Origin: Pseudoalteromonas sp. A601
Lineage (GTDB): Bacteria; Pseudomonadota; Gammaproteobacteria; Enterobacterales; Alteromonadaceae
Length of the DNA: 64,000 nucleotides
Reading direction: 5' to 3'
NCBI RefSeq assembly: GCF_002165575.1
Contig: NZ_MXQF01000009.1
Span: forward strand, 124,001-188,000
Shown here one piece after another: positions 7,572-14,932 of the stretch (position 1 is its first letter; each line of letters starts with the position of its first letter). The notes under the pieces were generated by a model. That model was not told where the DNA came from. It saw only the letters and a list, made by a program, of their open reading frames with translations, and did no database searches. The position numbers and the translations under genes were made by a program.

Positions 7572-10500
7572 ATGGGACTATTAGATAAAAAGTACCGAGT
7601 ATTGAAGCCTACAGACTCGTATTTAAGCGACAAAATTGTTTTGGCGCAGGCATGGAAGAAAGCTCAAAGTTATATTCGTTCTACAAACTGGTATGCAAAT
7701 AATTTTGAGTTAGATCAATCTACCTTATCACTTTCCTCTAACTTGGAACGCTGGAAAAAGGAACTAGAGTCGATAAGTTATAATTTGACCCCTTTAAGGC
7801 TAGTGCCAGCACCAAAATCTACAAAATGGGAGTTTGTTGAATCAATACTTTTTCCACCAGTTAATGAACCTAAAAAAACATTAGGGCAAGCAGAGGCTTT
7901 AGAAGGGTTAAATCAAACTTGGCAACCGGTAAAAATTATAGAAGAAGGTACTGAAACTAAAGAGAGAACGGTTCCTCCTTTGAGACCTCTTGCACACGTG
8001 CCAATCAAAGAGCAAACATTGTTCACAGCATTAATGATGTGTTTAGCGAATCATGTCGAAACAATGCAAGGCGATACTTCAACGAAATTAGATGATGTTC
8101 ATGAAAGAAAAATAGTTAATTATGGTAATCGGTTATTTTGTCGTTTTATAAATGAACAAGCGGTGTTTCCATGGGGAAATAGCACCATATATAGTAAGTA
8201 TTTTACTGATTATCAGAGGTTCTTAGAGCGCCCTTACTACTTCGCAAAGCAGGCTATCGAATCAAAAATAGATAAAGAAAACGTTTTTGAAGTTCATTTA
8301 GATCTAAAAAGCTTTTATGACTACATTGATCGTGAAAAGCTGACAGAGAGAATAACTAAACTTATAGAGGATTTCGATAAGGAAAAATCTCCAATACTAA
8401 GTTATTTACTTAGCTCTTTTGAAAGTTGGTCATGGGATTCAAACTCTTCAAAGTTATATGAAGATGTTTGCCAAAAAGGTCAAGAGACCATTCCAATGGG
8501 TATTCCACAAGGATTAGTGCCCGGTGGGTTCTTTGCCAATGTTTATTTATTAGACTTTGATGAAAAGTTTGCAGACTTAATTGGTAGTACAATTGCCGAT
8601 AAATACCGATTAGTTGATTACAGTCGCTACGTTGATGATATGCGTTTGGTAATAGTTTCTGAAACCAATGAAAGCCAGCCAATTAAAGACGAACTAGAGT
8701 CTTTTATTGATAATGAGCTAAAAGAACTAGGTTTGAAGCTAAATAAAAAGAAAACTAAAGTTGAACCCTTTCAATTAAAAAGAACAGGTATATCCCAAAA
8801 GTTAAAAACCATTCAAGGGAAAGTAAGCGGTCCAATTTCTAACAGTGAAGTAGATGAACAGTTAGGTCACTTAGAAGGATTAATTAATTTAGCTGATTAT
8901 ATTCGTGCTGTGCCAACCAACTTATTAAGTACAAACCCTCTCGCTCTTATTGAAGCTCCAAATCATGATGTAAGAGAAGACACATTAGTTAGGTTTGCTG
9001 CTAATAAAATTCATAATTTACTGAAGCAGAAACGAAGCTTTTATACTCAAGAGTTAAATGAAAAAAGTGAATTGGTTCCTGGTAGTTGGGATTTTTTACA
9101 AGAAAGAATGGCACGAAAGTTCATTGCTTGTTGGACTAAAGATCCATCTTTAGTTCTATTACTCAAAAAAGGTATAGAGCTTTTTCCTGATGTTAAAATC
9201 ATCAAGGCTTTGATTTCACAGTTTAATTTCGTAAGGAATAGAAAGGATTTTAGGCAGTCTTTTGTCATAGAGTATTGTTTAGGCGAAGTGTTTAGGCATA
9301 GTGCTACAGTTATCCATAGTAAATCAAAATGGTCCTTTCCTGCTCACTCAAATCACCAGGACTTTTTCGAATATCTCCAGTGCTTAGCCGTTGATATTCT
9401 CCAAGGGGTTGGAAATTATTCTGAAGGAGTAAAGGAACAGGCTCGTTTCTTACTACTAGTCAGAAACGATAGTTTACTATCATATGAAGATAAGGATGAC
9501 CAGGACTTCAATATTGTATCTAAGATGATCAAAGGTCATAGAACTATTGCGAATGACATGAACCATGAAGAGTTTATTTCGAATGCTCTTATTGCGCATC
9601 AACTTTCAAAGAGTAATGAAAATGTTATTAGATCTCTATCAAACTTCTTAGAAAAAATCGGTAAAAAAGGAGCTATTAAAAAAGGTGTTAAACAATTAAA
9701 TAATCGAAATATTACAGACTTAATGACTGAAATTGCTAGGGAGTCACCATCCTTATTTTCAGACTTAATCGAGTATAGTAATAAAAATGACTTTAGTTGG
9801 CATAAGGCTGATAACTCAATCTGCAAGCAAGCAGGCCTATACCAAAAAGAAGTTCTAGTTAGTAACAAAAACCCTGAAAGGCTATACCCAATAATGGGGG
9901 TGATTAAGCACAACTCTAACCCATTTAAGCATGAAAACGCTGTTCTGTTACTAATCCATGAATGCCTAAAAGGTTTTGATTTTGAAAAGCCGATAGACTT
10001 AATTAACTCTCAGATAAAATGTACAAACTGGTCCTCAATTCAAAGCCTAGCGTCAGAAATACGGCTAGAAGTGAATATTATCAGTGATGAATTTCCACTA
10101 TTTGAAGCTCCTGATTGGGTCTCAAAAGAGCATAAACCTTTATATCATATCGGTATGTTTATTCGTAATTGTCTAACAGGCTCATTAGATTGGTCACTGG
10201 GTAATTCATATAGCCATAAGCAAGGGCAATATAGTGGTATTAGATCAGGGTATTTAAAACGCCAGTTCGGAATGATGCATTCTCCTGAAAGTATTAATGG
10301 TGAAGTCGCACCTATGAGCAGCTGGTTATCTGGTTTATTGTTTAACTTACTTCAGTGGCCAGGCTTAGAGGTATTTGACAAAGAGCGTATGTGGCCGACT
10401 AATTGGGACTTAACTTCCCTTAAAAAGTTGATTGAAGCTAGAATTGAGCAACAAAAAGGTATGTTCTGCCAACTATCAGGCATCCCAGGTTACGTAGAAA

Positions 10501-11387
10501 AAATAAACTTAGGATGGGACAAGAACAAACAAGATCTTGATGTTGTGATGGTGCAGTCGCTTTTGCCTAAGAAGTCCGATTTTGTTGAACACGGTTTACA
10601 GCTAGATACAGAGGAGTATCGTGTTAAGCATAGACGCCATGTAGCATCGGTCGCAGAGTTAATTTTGCACAAAAAATATAGCCATGAATCTCTAAATAAT
10701 GATACTTCAGGAAAAATAGACTTAATTGTTTGGCCTGAACTAGCAGTAAATACTGAAGATATTGATATTTTGAAAAGACTCTCTGATAAAACAGGGGCAA
10801 TAATATTTACAGGATTAAATTTTACTAATATTCCTAATGTAGACGGGCCGAATAACGTAGCTAAATGGATAATTCCTAATAAACTAGCCAGTGGTAGATC
10901 TTTTATAGAAAGGCTTCAAGGGAAGTATCATATGATGAAGGACGAGGTAAAACATATAAAACCTTGGAGACCTTATCAGCTATTTATTGAATTACTTCAC
11001 CCTGCATTTGAAAATGAAGATGGGTTCCGGTTAACAGGCTCTATTTGCTTTGATTCAACTGACATTGCAATGAGTGCTGATTTGAAGAATAAGTCTAACG
11101 CTTATTTAATTCCAGCATTAAACATGGATGTTAGTACCTTTGATTCTATGGTAGATGCTCTTTTTTATCATATGTACCAACATGTGGTTTTGGTTAACAC
11201 AGGTGAATTTGGTGGTTCTGTCGCTAAAGCACCATATAAAGAGAGACATGAAAAGCTAATTACTCATGTCCACGGAGCTCAGCAAGTTTCTATTTCAAGC
11301 TTTAAAATGAATATGTTTGATTTTAGAAAGGGGGGAGCTTCGCTTAAAAGTGGGAAGAAAGTTAAAACTAAACCTGCTGGAATATGA
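7572..11387 (+). CDS. Reverse transcriptase-nitrilase fusion, UG1/DRT1-like defence protein
   Basis: A 1271-residue protein. Residues about 1-480 form a reverse transcriptase with the IPQG motif at 311-314 and the catalytic YVDD at 353-356; the fingers strand DLKSFYDYID near 240 supplies the first Asp. The middle (about 480-1000) is helical without a recognised motif. The C-terminus is a nitrilase-like domain with a Glu-Lys-Cys triad: Glu1056 in VWPEL, Lys1118 or Lys1123 in GKYHMMKDEV and Cys1159 in SICFDS. RT plus C-terminal nitrilase is the architecture of UG1 (defence-associated RT type 1). All key residues are intact. It is the third gene of the WYL-ATPase operon and ends in a hairpin that overlaps its stop codon. 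No separate maturase or endonuclease domain and no group II intron RNA were seen. Confidence 0.92.
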   Translation: MGLLDKKYRVLKPTDSYLSDKIVLAQAWKKAQSYIRSTNWYANNFELDQSTLSLSSNLERWKKELESISYNLTPLRLVPAPKSTKWEFVESILFPPVNEPKKTLGQAEALEGLNQTWQPVKIIEEGTETKERTVPPLRPLAHVPIKEQTLFTALMMCLANHVETMQGDTSTKLDDVHERKIVNYGNRLFCRFINEQAVFPWGNSTIYSKYFTDYQRFLERPYYFAKQAIESKIDKENVFEVHLDLKSFYDYIDREKLTERITKLIEDFDKEKSPILSYLLSSFESWSWDSNSSKLYEDVCQKGQETIPMGIPQGLVPGGFFANVYLLDFDEKFADLIGSTIADKYRLVDYSRYVDDMRLVIVSETNESQPIKDELESFIDNELKELGLKLNKKKTKVEPFQLKRTGISQKLKTIQGKVSGPISNSEVDEQLGHLEGLINLADYIRAVPTNLLSTNPLALIEAPNHDVREDTLVRFAANKIHNLLKQKRSFYTQELNEKSELVPGSWDFLQERMARKFIACWTKDPSLVLLLKKGIELFPDVKIIKALISQFNFVRNRKDFRQSFVIEYCLGEVFRHSATVIHSKSKWSFPAHSNHQDFFEYLQCLAVDILQGVGNYSEGVKEQARFLLLVRNDSLLSYEDKDDQDFNIVSKMIKGHRTIANDMNHEEFISNALIAHQLSKSNENVIRSLSNFLEKIGKKGAIKKGVKQLNNRNITDLMTEIARESPSLFSDLIEYSNKNDFSWHKADNSICKQAGLYQKEVLVSNKNPERLYPIMGVIKHNSNPFKHENAVLLLIHECLKGFDFEKPIDLINSQIKCTNWSSIQSLASEIRLEVNIISDEFPLFEAPDWVSKEHKPLYHIGMFIRNCLTGSLDWSLGNSYSHKQGQYSGIRSGYLKRQFGMMHSPESINGEVAPMSSWLSGLLFNLLQWPGLEVFDKERMWPTNWDLTSLKKLIEARIEQQKGMFCQLSGIPGYVEKINLGWDKNKQDLDVVMVQSLLPKKSDFVEHGLQLDTEEYRVKHRRHVASVAELILHKKYSHESLNNDTSGKIDLIVWPELAVNTEDIDILKRLSDKTGAIIFTGLNFTNIPNVDGPNNVAKWIIPNKLASGRSFIERLQGKYHMMKDEVKHIKPWRPYQLFIELLHPAFENEDGFRLTGSICFDSTDIAMSADLKNKSNAYLIPALNMDVSTFDSMVDALFYHMYQHVVLVNTGEFGGSVAKAPYKERHEKLITHVHGAQQVSISSFKMNMFDFRKGGASLKSGKKVKTKPAGI

Positions 11388-11415
11388 AGAAGTATATTAA
11401 ACTACTTCTTCATAT
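11382..11415 (+). terminator. Hairpin spanning the RT-nitrilase stop codon
   Basis: A perfect 13-bp inverted repeat (11,382-11,394 against 11,403-11,415) with an 8-base loop. The left arm contains the TGA stop. It is AT-rich and has no T-run, so it could be a weak terminator, an mRNA-stabilising stem or a structured RNA element rather than a classic intrinsic terminator. Confidence 0.5.
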
Positions 11416-11508
11416 GCTTATAAGGCTGTAATGGCAGCCTGTGACCACAAAAACAAAGCGAAAGCCCATTAAAAAATTAGCTAAGACTTCTTAAGTAACG
11501 AATATGCT

Positions 11509-11901
11509 GTGGATGCTTCGGTACTTATGGAGACTTTAGTGCCTGAAGAAAAATCACAATATGAAAAAATACTTAAACGCCAAGCTCGCCGTTTAGCTAA
11601 TTTTACTGAATGTAAATTGAATCAGGCACAGAGAACCATTGCGATTGATTTTTATGGGTATAAGTCTTTAAAGGACTTAAAACTGAGCTTGGAGAATGGC
11701 GTAACTCAACAAGATACAATTAACCTATTAGAATTCTCCCCATCCCCTGAATGTATAATTAGCCTTCAGCGTCATTGGGAAAAAATTAATGCCGCCTTTG
11801 ATGAAGTAGAGTACCTTACAAGCTTTGACCGAATAGAGGTCATAGCTTGTATTTTAAATATGTCTAAAGATGAATTTGAAAGAATCATCAATCAACATTA
11901 A
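11509..11901 (+). CDS. Small all-helical protein of unknown function
   Basis: A 130-residue protein from the GTG at 11,509; the ATG at 11,527 is an alternative, and neither has a strong ribosome site. The segment LKRQARRLANF...LNQAQRTIAIDFYGYKSLKDL (two parts of one helical hairpin) resembles the small domain in glyoxalase-related and DUF proteins that reads RQAKRL...QAxxxIAxxxGYKxxxxL. The rest is predicted helical. It lies 121 bases after the RT gene, same strand, beyond the hairpin, so it may be read-through cargo or separate. I do not recognise a function. Confidence 0.6.
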   Translation: MDASVLMETLVPEEKSQYEKILKRQARRLANFTECKLNQAQRTIAIDFYGYKSLKDLKLSLENGVTQQDTINLLEFSPSPECIISLQRHWEKINAAFDEVEYLTSFDRIEVIACILNMSKDEFERIINQH

Positions 11902-12061
11902 ATATTAAAAAGTATTTTCTTAAGAAAAGTTATAGAATCGAAGCTTGGCTGTCGGGCAGCCTGCGCCTACTTTAAAAAGCGGCAAAGTCGATGCACCCGA
12001 ACAATTTGTAATATTTAAAACGAGTAAGCGTTTAGTAGGCCTTATTTGTTGGAGAATTATT

Positions 12062-12712
12062 ATGAATTGCCCTGCCTGCAATAGCAGTAAACTATATACA
12101 TTTATTTTAAAAAACTTTGAAAATACATTTAATTCATATTTTAATTTAGATGATACAGATCTCTGTGATAACACGCTAAATTATCATTCGATAGCAATCA
12201 GTATAGGAAGGGTTTTACACCACTTAACTTTTTCCTACCGCAACCAATCCCTTGAAGATATTGCCGAGGAAACAGATACTTGTGTATGCTCTGTGATAGC
12301 TGCTTTTTCTGCGTTAGAAAGCAACTCTTATCAACTAAACCAACAACTGATAAATAATAAATCCTTACATCGAAAACCGATTTCTGATACTCCTCTTACC
12401 TTTATTCAAAGCGATAAATTAAACCAATTAAAAGCTAATGCCATTTTTGAATCATATGATTTTGCCGGCTGCCTAAATTTAAGAGACTTGCTATCTGAAG
12501 CTGAACTTAGTTTTGACGACTTTATAGTACTTCTAAAAACCCACTTCGAAATAGATCTTGATATAATAACTTCTGAAGACGAGGATGACTATTTTAAGGT
12601 TTTAATTGAAGAGATGATGAACTCAGAAAGCCGATGTAAATACGAAGAACAAAGGCGCTTTTACTATAGTTACGATGAGTTAATAGATGCTGAAAAAAGG
12701 TTTTACCCTTAA
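12062..12712 (+). CDS. Unknown protein with an N-terminal CxxC zinc-ribbon half
   Basis: The frame is open from 11,945, but the ATG at 12,062 is preferred: it follows a good GGAG ribosome site and gives a 216-residue protein beginning MNCPACNSSK, a CPxC knuckle typical of zinc ribbons. A second Cys pair is not obvious (CVC appears near residue 78), so metal binding is uncertain. The C-terminus is acidic and Tyr/Arg-rich. It is the last gene of the island before the right-end repeats. The 120 bases before it are more GC-rich than the island average and read in frame, and may be a remnant of another gene. Function unknown. Confidence 0.6.
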   Translation: MNCPACNSSKLYTFILKNFENTFNSYFNLDDTDLCDNTLNYHSIAISIGRVLHHLTFSYRNQSLEDIAEETDTCVCSVIAAFSALESNSYQLNQQLINNKSLHRKPISDTPLTFIQSDKLNQLKANAIFESYDFAGCLNLRDLLSEAELSFDDFIVLLKTHFEIDLDIITSEDEDDYFKVLIEEMMNSESRCKYEEQRRFYYSYDELIDAEKRFYP

Positions 12713-12758
12713 TAATTATTAGACCATATTTCATTAAAACTATATTAATTTGAAATCG

Positions 12759-12792
12759 CAAAAACGCTGTCAATATTGACAAGCCGTTTTTG
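12759..12792. repeat. Strong inverted repeat near the island right end (TGTCAATATTGACA core)
   Basis: The core 12,768-12,781 is a perfect 14-bp palindrome, flanked by CAAAAACG (12,759-12,766) and CGTTTTTG (12,785-12,792), so nearly the whole 34 bases can form a stem with a small bulge. The half core TGTCAATATT recurs at 12,852-12,861, about 20 bases from the dinB junction. This could be a recombinase binding site at the island end or a bidirectional terminator for the unknown gene upstream. Confidence 0.55.
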
Positions 12793-12878
12793 TGATAACT
12801 TAAAAATTAATACTTTATAATTTAATACCTTAGAATAAAATAATGAGTATTTGTCAATATTCAAACTCTAGATAATAG

Positions 12879-12902
12879 ATCGATATGAATAAACTTTTTC
12901 AT
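12879..12902 (-). pseudogene. dinB: 5' remnant of the resident dinB, cut after codon 8
   Basis: On the minus strand an ATG at 12,902 opens MKKFIHID, which aligns with the DinB N-terminus (MKKIIHVD in the island copy). The next codons do not continue the expected M-D-x-F-x-x-V-E and reach TGA at 12,861-12,863. A LexA box lies 16 bases upstream. This is best read as the promoter and start of the chromosomal dinB, interrupted by the island. The remainder should lie at the island's left end outside the window. Confidence 0.78.
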
Positions 12903-12918
12903 GTCTCAAACCAAACAA

Positions 12919-12934
12919 CTGTATATATGAACAG
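12919..12934 (-). promoter_or_regulatory. LexA (SOS) box of the truncated resident dinB
   Basis: CTGTATATATGAACAG is a full CTGT-N8-ACAG match. It is 16 bases upstream of the remnant dinB ATG and is not upstream of any intact gene on either strand, which makes it an orphaned SOS promoter firing into the island. Confidence 0.85.
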
Positions 12935-12966
12935 CTATTATTAATTATGTTTGAGTGATTAGCAAG

Positions 12967-13173
12967 CTAGGAAGTTTGTGATTGAGAACTATCTGATTTT
13001 TTACGGCTAAATAATTTGTGACCAAATAACCAAAATGCACCTTCAAATACAAAGCCAAGGATAACTAAAGCGATTGCTCCTGAGGCATTCCCCATTGCAT
13101 AGCAAGTAAACGCTAAGCATATCACTACAAGCAAGGCTAACCATTTGATGACTTTTGCTGCAACCGGATTCAT
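12967..13173 (-). CDS. Small two-helix inner-membrane protein, unknown
   Basis: A 68-residue protein with two predicted membrane segments (about residues 9-30 and 32-52) and a basic, Ser-rich tail (KLFSRKKSDSSQSQ) that should face the cytoplasm. A strong ribosome site AAGGAGA lies 5 bases before the ATG, which supports it as a real gene. It is the first intact chromosomal gene to the right of the island. No family was recognised. Confidence 0.7.
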   Translation of the reverse strand: MNPVAAKVIKWLALLVVICLAFTCYAMGNASGAIALVILGFVFEGAFWLFGHKLFSRKKSDSSQSQTS

Positions 13174-13332
13174 AATTTTCTCCTTATAATCATTAAAGTA
13201 TCAGACTAAAGTTGTCATTTACGTAAACAGGAACCTAAAAATATAGCATGTTTTTATGATTACTCTAATTTTCTTGAGCTAACAGCGCCTTATTGCTAAC
13301 CTGAGTATTCTTTAGATTAACCGAGCTTTGAT

Positions 13333-13761
13333 ATGCAATCGTTTATAGAACAACACCCTATCCACACAAAAATAAATGTCGCTTGGGGTGAAATGGATGC
13401 CCTTCAACACGTTAATAACGTGGTGTATTTTCGTTACTTTGAAACGGCTCGCATCGACTTTTTTAATCAAATAAATTTACTCGAAGATTTACAAACAACA
13501 GGCATCGGTCCGGTGATCAGTGAAAACAACGCACGTTACAAGCGCCCTGTCACCTTTCCTGATACTGTATTGGTTGGTGTGACCATTAGCGATATTCAAG
13601 CTGACCGCTTCATGATGCATTACAACGTGTTTAGCCAACAACAAAATGCGCTTACAACAATTGGCTCATCTCAAGTGGTGATGTTTAATTTCAAAACGGG
13701 TAAAAAAGCCAACCTAAGCGAGCCTCTTTTAGCAGCCCTTAAAACCTATTCACAAGATTAA
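13333..13761 (+). CDS. Acyl-CoA thioesterase, 4-hydroxybenzoyl-CoA thioesterase (hotdog) family
   Basis: A 142-residue single hotdog domain, the usual length for the YbgC/FcbC-like group. WGEMDALQHVNNVVYFRYFE (residues 17-36) carries the signature with the catalytic Asp/Asn-His region and the long central helix. It is predicted to hydrolyse acyl-CoA thioesters in the cytoplasm; the acyl group cannot be read from sequence. It lies 11 bases before the aldo-keto reductase gene, so they are probably co-transcribed. Confidence 0.88.
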   Translation: MQSFIEQHPIHTKINVAWGEMDALQHVNNVVYFRYFETARIDFFNQINLLEDLQTTGIGPVISENNARYKRPVTFPDTVLVGVTISDIQADRFMMHYNVFSQQQNALTTIGSSQVVMFNFKTGKKANLSEPLLAALKTYSQD

Positions 13762-13772
13762 AAGGAATAACC

Positions 13773-14825
13773 ATGTTATACAGCCCGTTAGGCAAAAGTG
13801 GAATCGATGTTTCCCGCATCTGCTTAGGAAGCATGACTTGGGGTTTGCAAAACACTCAAGCTGATGCTGATGAGCAAATAGCCTATGCCTTAGCAAACGG
13901 TGTTAACTTTATTGATACTGCTGAAATGTACGCAGTACCGCCTACAGCAGATACCTACGGCAAAACAGAAGCTATTATTGGTGATTGGCTATCACGCAAT
14001 AAACAGAAGCGTGATGATATAGTACTGGCTACTAAAATTGCGGGTAACGGATTACCTTGGGTAAGAAATGGTGAAGATATAACTCGCCAAGCTGTGATTG
14101 ATGCAGTCGAGAGCTCACTAAAACGCTTACAAACTGATGTTATAGATTTATACCAATTACATTGGCCCAATCGTACTACGCCGCATTTTGGCAAGCACTT
14201 CCCTGGTAATGTGCGCTTTAGTGAAGCCGATACACAGCAACATACTGCAAGTATGCTCGATATATTAGAAGGCTTAAATGATTGTGTAAAAGCCGGAAAA
14301 ATCAAACACTGTGGTTTATCAGACGATACCCCTTGGGGCATTAGTCAATTTTTACGTTTAAGTGAAGAACATAATTTACCGCGCATGGTGTCAATTCAGA
14401 ATGAGTTTAGCCTTATTCATGGTAAAGACTGGCCATACCTTATAGAGCAATGTATTCATGAGAACATTGCCTATCTGCCTTGGTCACCTCTTGCAGGGGG
14501 TATGTTAAGTGGTAAATACCAAAATGGAGCCCGCCCTGAAGGCAGCCGCTGGACATTAACACAACGCAATGGCTTATTTCGTAATACACCCGCATCAATG
14601 CAAGCTATTAGCCAATATATGGAAATAGCCAACCAATTGAGGATCACGCCAGCGCAACTTGCTTTAGCCTGGTGTAATCAAGTGGATGGTGTTTCATCTA
14701 CCATTATTGGTGCCACCAATATGGCACAGTTAAAAGAAAACATTGACGCGTTTAATATTCAATTAAGCGAGCAAGCACTTAATGATATCGCTCAGGTGTA
14801 TCAGCAGTTTCCAGTGCCTTTTTAA
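13773..14825 (+). CDS. tas: NADP(H)-dependent aldo-keto reductase, Tas-like
   Basis: A 350-residue TIM-barrel oxidoreductase. The catalytic tetrad is visible: Asp and Tyr in FIDTAEMYAVPP (about 46-57), Lys in LATKIAG (near 88) and His in LYQLHWPNR (near 127). The AEMYxVPP wording and length match E. coli Tas closely. The C-terminal cofactor loop STIIGATN is present. A ribosome site AAAGGA precedes the ATG. It is co-directional with the thioesterase and followed by an intrinsic terminator. The physiological carbonyl substrate is unknown. Confidence 0.88.
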   Translation: MLYSPLGKSGIDVSRICLGSMTWGLQNTQADADEQIAYALANGVNFIDTAEMYAVPPTADTYGKTEAIIGDWLSRNKQKRDDIVLATKIAGNGLPWVRNGEDITRQAVIDAVESSLKRLQTDVIDLYQLHWPNRTTPHFGKHFPGNVRFSEADTQQHTASMLDILEGLNDCVKAGKIKHCGLSDDTPWGISQFLRLSEEHNLPRMVSIQNEFSLIHGKDWPYLIEQCIHENIAYLPWSPLAGGMLSGKYQNGARPEGSRWTLTQRNGLFRNTPASMQAISQYMEIANQLRITPAQLALAWCNQVDGVSSTIIGATNMAQLKENIDAFNIQLSEQALNDIAQVYQQFPVPF

Positions 14826-14838
14826 ATTTAATTTAATA

Positions 14839-14866
14839 AATGCCCTCGTAGAAGGGCATTATTTTT
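14839..14866 (+). terminator. Intrinsic terminator after the aldo-keto reductase
   Basis: AATGCCCT faces AGGGCATT across a 6-base loop, followed by a T-rich run (ATTTTT). It lies 14 bases after the stop codon. Confidence 0.85.
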
Positions 14867-14932
14867 ACAAGAAAATACACGAAAGTTCTCTATACTTTAA
14901 CTATGTCTTCTCAGGGATATTTCGATAGACGA

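Larger units (their letters stand above)
1..12878. mobile_element. Right part of an integrated GMT-like genomic island (left end outside window)
   Basis: The segment begins inside a recombination-gene trio and ends where the minus-strand reading frame of a resident dinB resumes (12,879-12,902). It is strongly AT-rich and carries typical island cargo: a recombinase, an extra dinB, a WYL regulator, an ATPase-nuclease-like protein, a reverse transcriptase-nitrilase and unknown small genes. The right edge is inferred from the abrupt loss of DinB coding after codon 8 and from inverted repeats at 12,759-12,792. The left edge, with the rest of the resident dinB, should lie upstream of this window. 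The label Gamma-Mobile-Trio rests on gene order and protein type, not on a search. Confidence 0.72.

Noticed and set aside
11945..12061. Upstream extension of the CPxC protein
   Set aside because: The ATG at 12,062 has a strong ribosome site and a typical CPxC start; the extension looks like a remnant.
12759..12792. Integron attC site
   Set aside because: The core lacks the attC GTT/AAC boxes and no integron integrase or cassette array is present.
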